The position numbers were made by a program, and so were the translations under genes. This document shows, in pieces, positions 63,577 to 64,000 of a DNA stretch of 64,000 bases. The stretch is taken from assembly GCA_017470525.1 (NCBI GenBank), contig JAFUYM010000013.1:1-64000 (forward strand), read 5' to 3'. The notes below the pieces were generated by a model. The model had not been told where the DNA came from. It saw only the letters and a program-made list of their open reading frames with translations, and made no database searches. This DNA comes from Bacteroidaceae bacterium (GTDB lineage: Bacteria > Bacteroidota > Bacteroidia > Bacteroidales > Bacteroidaceae). The first letter of the stretch is position 1. Every line of letters starts with the position of its first letter.

Positions 63577-64000
63577 TTATTTGATACCTCTTTCTTTTAT
63601 CCATCGTCTCACGTCCTGCATGATAGAATCGGTGGGTTGAATGCTGGTTTTCAGAGGCGAATAAGTGAAGAGTGTGTCGGGTAGGTACATCTGGTGTTCC
63701 TTTGGGAAAAAGGATAGCAGGTTGGAGAGTGTGTCAGCGTTCATTGCTACGACGGCTTTGTCATACGCTTTCCTTATCAACTCGATTTCGTCTTTTCTTG
63801 CTTGATAGATGGAATCATTGAACAGTACACACATCAGGTTTCCGATGCCTAAGTCTTTTGTGCCTGTCAGTCGCTTTGCTCCTCTTGCTACCGCCTCGCT
63901 GGCATAGGGATCAGGCAAGATAGCACCGTCCAGTTGGTTTTGGTCAATCATCAAGGTGCGGAGTTGCAGATTGTTGATTTGAGGCTTGTTGAGGTCGATG
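63577..64000 (-). CDS. ABC transporter substrate-binding protein (NMT1/SsuA-like), partial
   Basis: The 3' part of a gene that runs past the window's right edge; at least 140 residues are seen. DLNKPQINNLQLRTLMIDQNQLDGAILPDPYASEAV (in parts) fits the C-terminal lobe of nitrate/taurine/thiamine-precursor binding proteins. The ligand cannot be told. The upstream end is missing. Confidence 0.7.
   Translation of the reverse strand, partial: IDLNKPQINNLQLRTLMIDQNQLDGAILPDPYASEAVARGAKRLTGTKDLGIGNLMCVLFNDSIYQARKDEIELIRKAYDKAVVAMNADTLSNLLSFFPKEHQMYLPDTLFTYSPLKTSIQPTDSIMQDVRRWIKERGIK

Overview
The window reads as the chromosome of a Gram-negative Bacteroidales bacterium, most likely of the Prevotellaceae. 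The grounds are Bacteroidetes-type promoters (TAnnTTTG -7 boxes, found at about seventeen starts), weak Shine-Dalgarno use, many lipobox and signal-peptide proteins, a V-type ATPase operon, a long PPi-dependent phosphofructokinase, a stand-alone AICAR transformylase, BspA-type leucine-rich repeats and Bacteroidetes-type aminoacyl-tRNA synthetases. No tRNA, rRNA, CRISPR array or intact transposase was found. The genus is an inference from gene content, not from a marker gene.

Layout. 1-283: a relaxase (MobB-like) fragment without its start, the relic of a mobilizable element. 455-4076: a lipoprotein, a secreted protein and a lysozyme-like exported protein. 4056-6871: a 2.6-kb accessory segment bounded by 95-bp direct repeats; it carries an O-acyltransferase with a long structured leader and a GNAT plus small-protein pair of toxin-antitoxin type. 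6794-15608: a carbohydrate region with an arabinanase (GH43), prmA, a GH25 lysozyme, PPi-PFK, KDPG aldolase, KDG kinase, a divergent LacI regulator and a CE15-like glucuronoyl esterase. Together these suggest use of arabinan and glucuronoxylan-type plant polymers, with uronates entering through KDG and KDPG. 15609-16260: gene-free, with a 141-bp palindromic element and a 23-bp minisatellite.

16261-26502 is mostly housekeeping: acidic protein, TPR lipoprotein, AICAR transformylase, MltF-like transglycosylase, NhaC antiporter, pheS, a DUF4348-like lipoprotein, murB and a PhnP-like metallo-beta-lactamase. 26511-34369 is an unusual leftward run: three zinc-ribbon membrane proteins, a membrane-anchored PD-(D/E)XK-like protein, a BspA LRR protein with a structured leader, and a transmembrane Ser/Thr kinase with a small partner. 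It looks like an envelope sensing, signalling or defence neighbourhood, but its function is unknown.

34879-47280 is again core: aqpZ, a DUF4831 protein, nnr, hpt-adk-obgE-yfiH, lysS, gpsA, pgi and a flavodiiron protein. 47807-48891 is a second acyltransferase whose reading frame is broken at a C7 tract; one more C restores the full protein, so it is a strong candidate for phase variation. After a pRiA4b-like protein, a Fur-family regulator and an M15 peptidase comes the V-type ATPase operon (E, DUF2764, A, B, D, I, K; 51454-59221), whose K subunit keeps the residues of a sodium-binding ring. A second copy of the 141-bp palindrome follows. The window ends in a leftward operon of an ABC substrate-binding protein (partial), a TPR protein and a superfamily 1 helicase.
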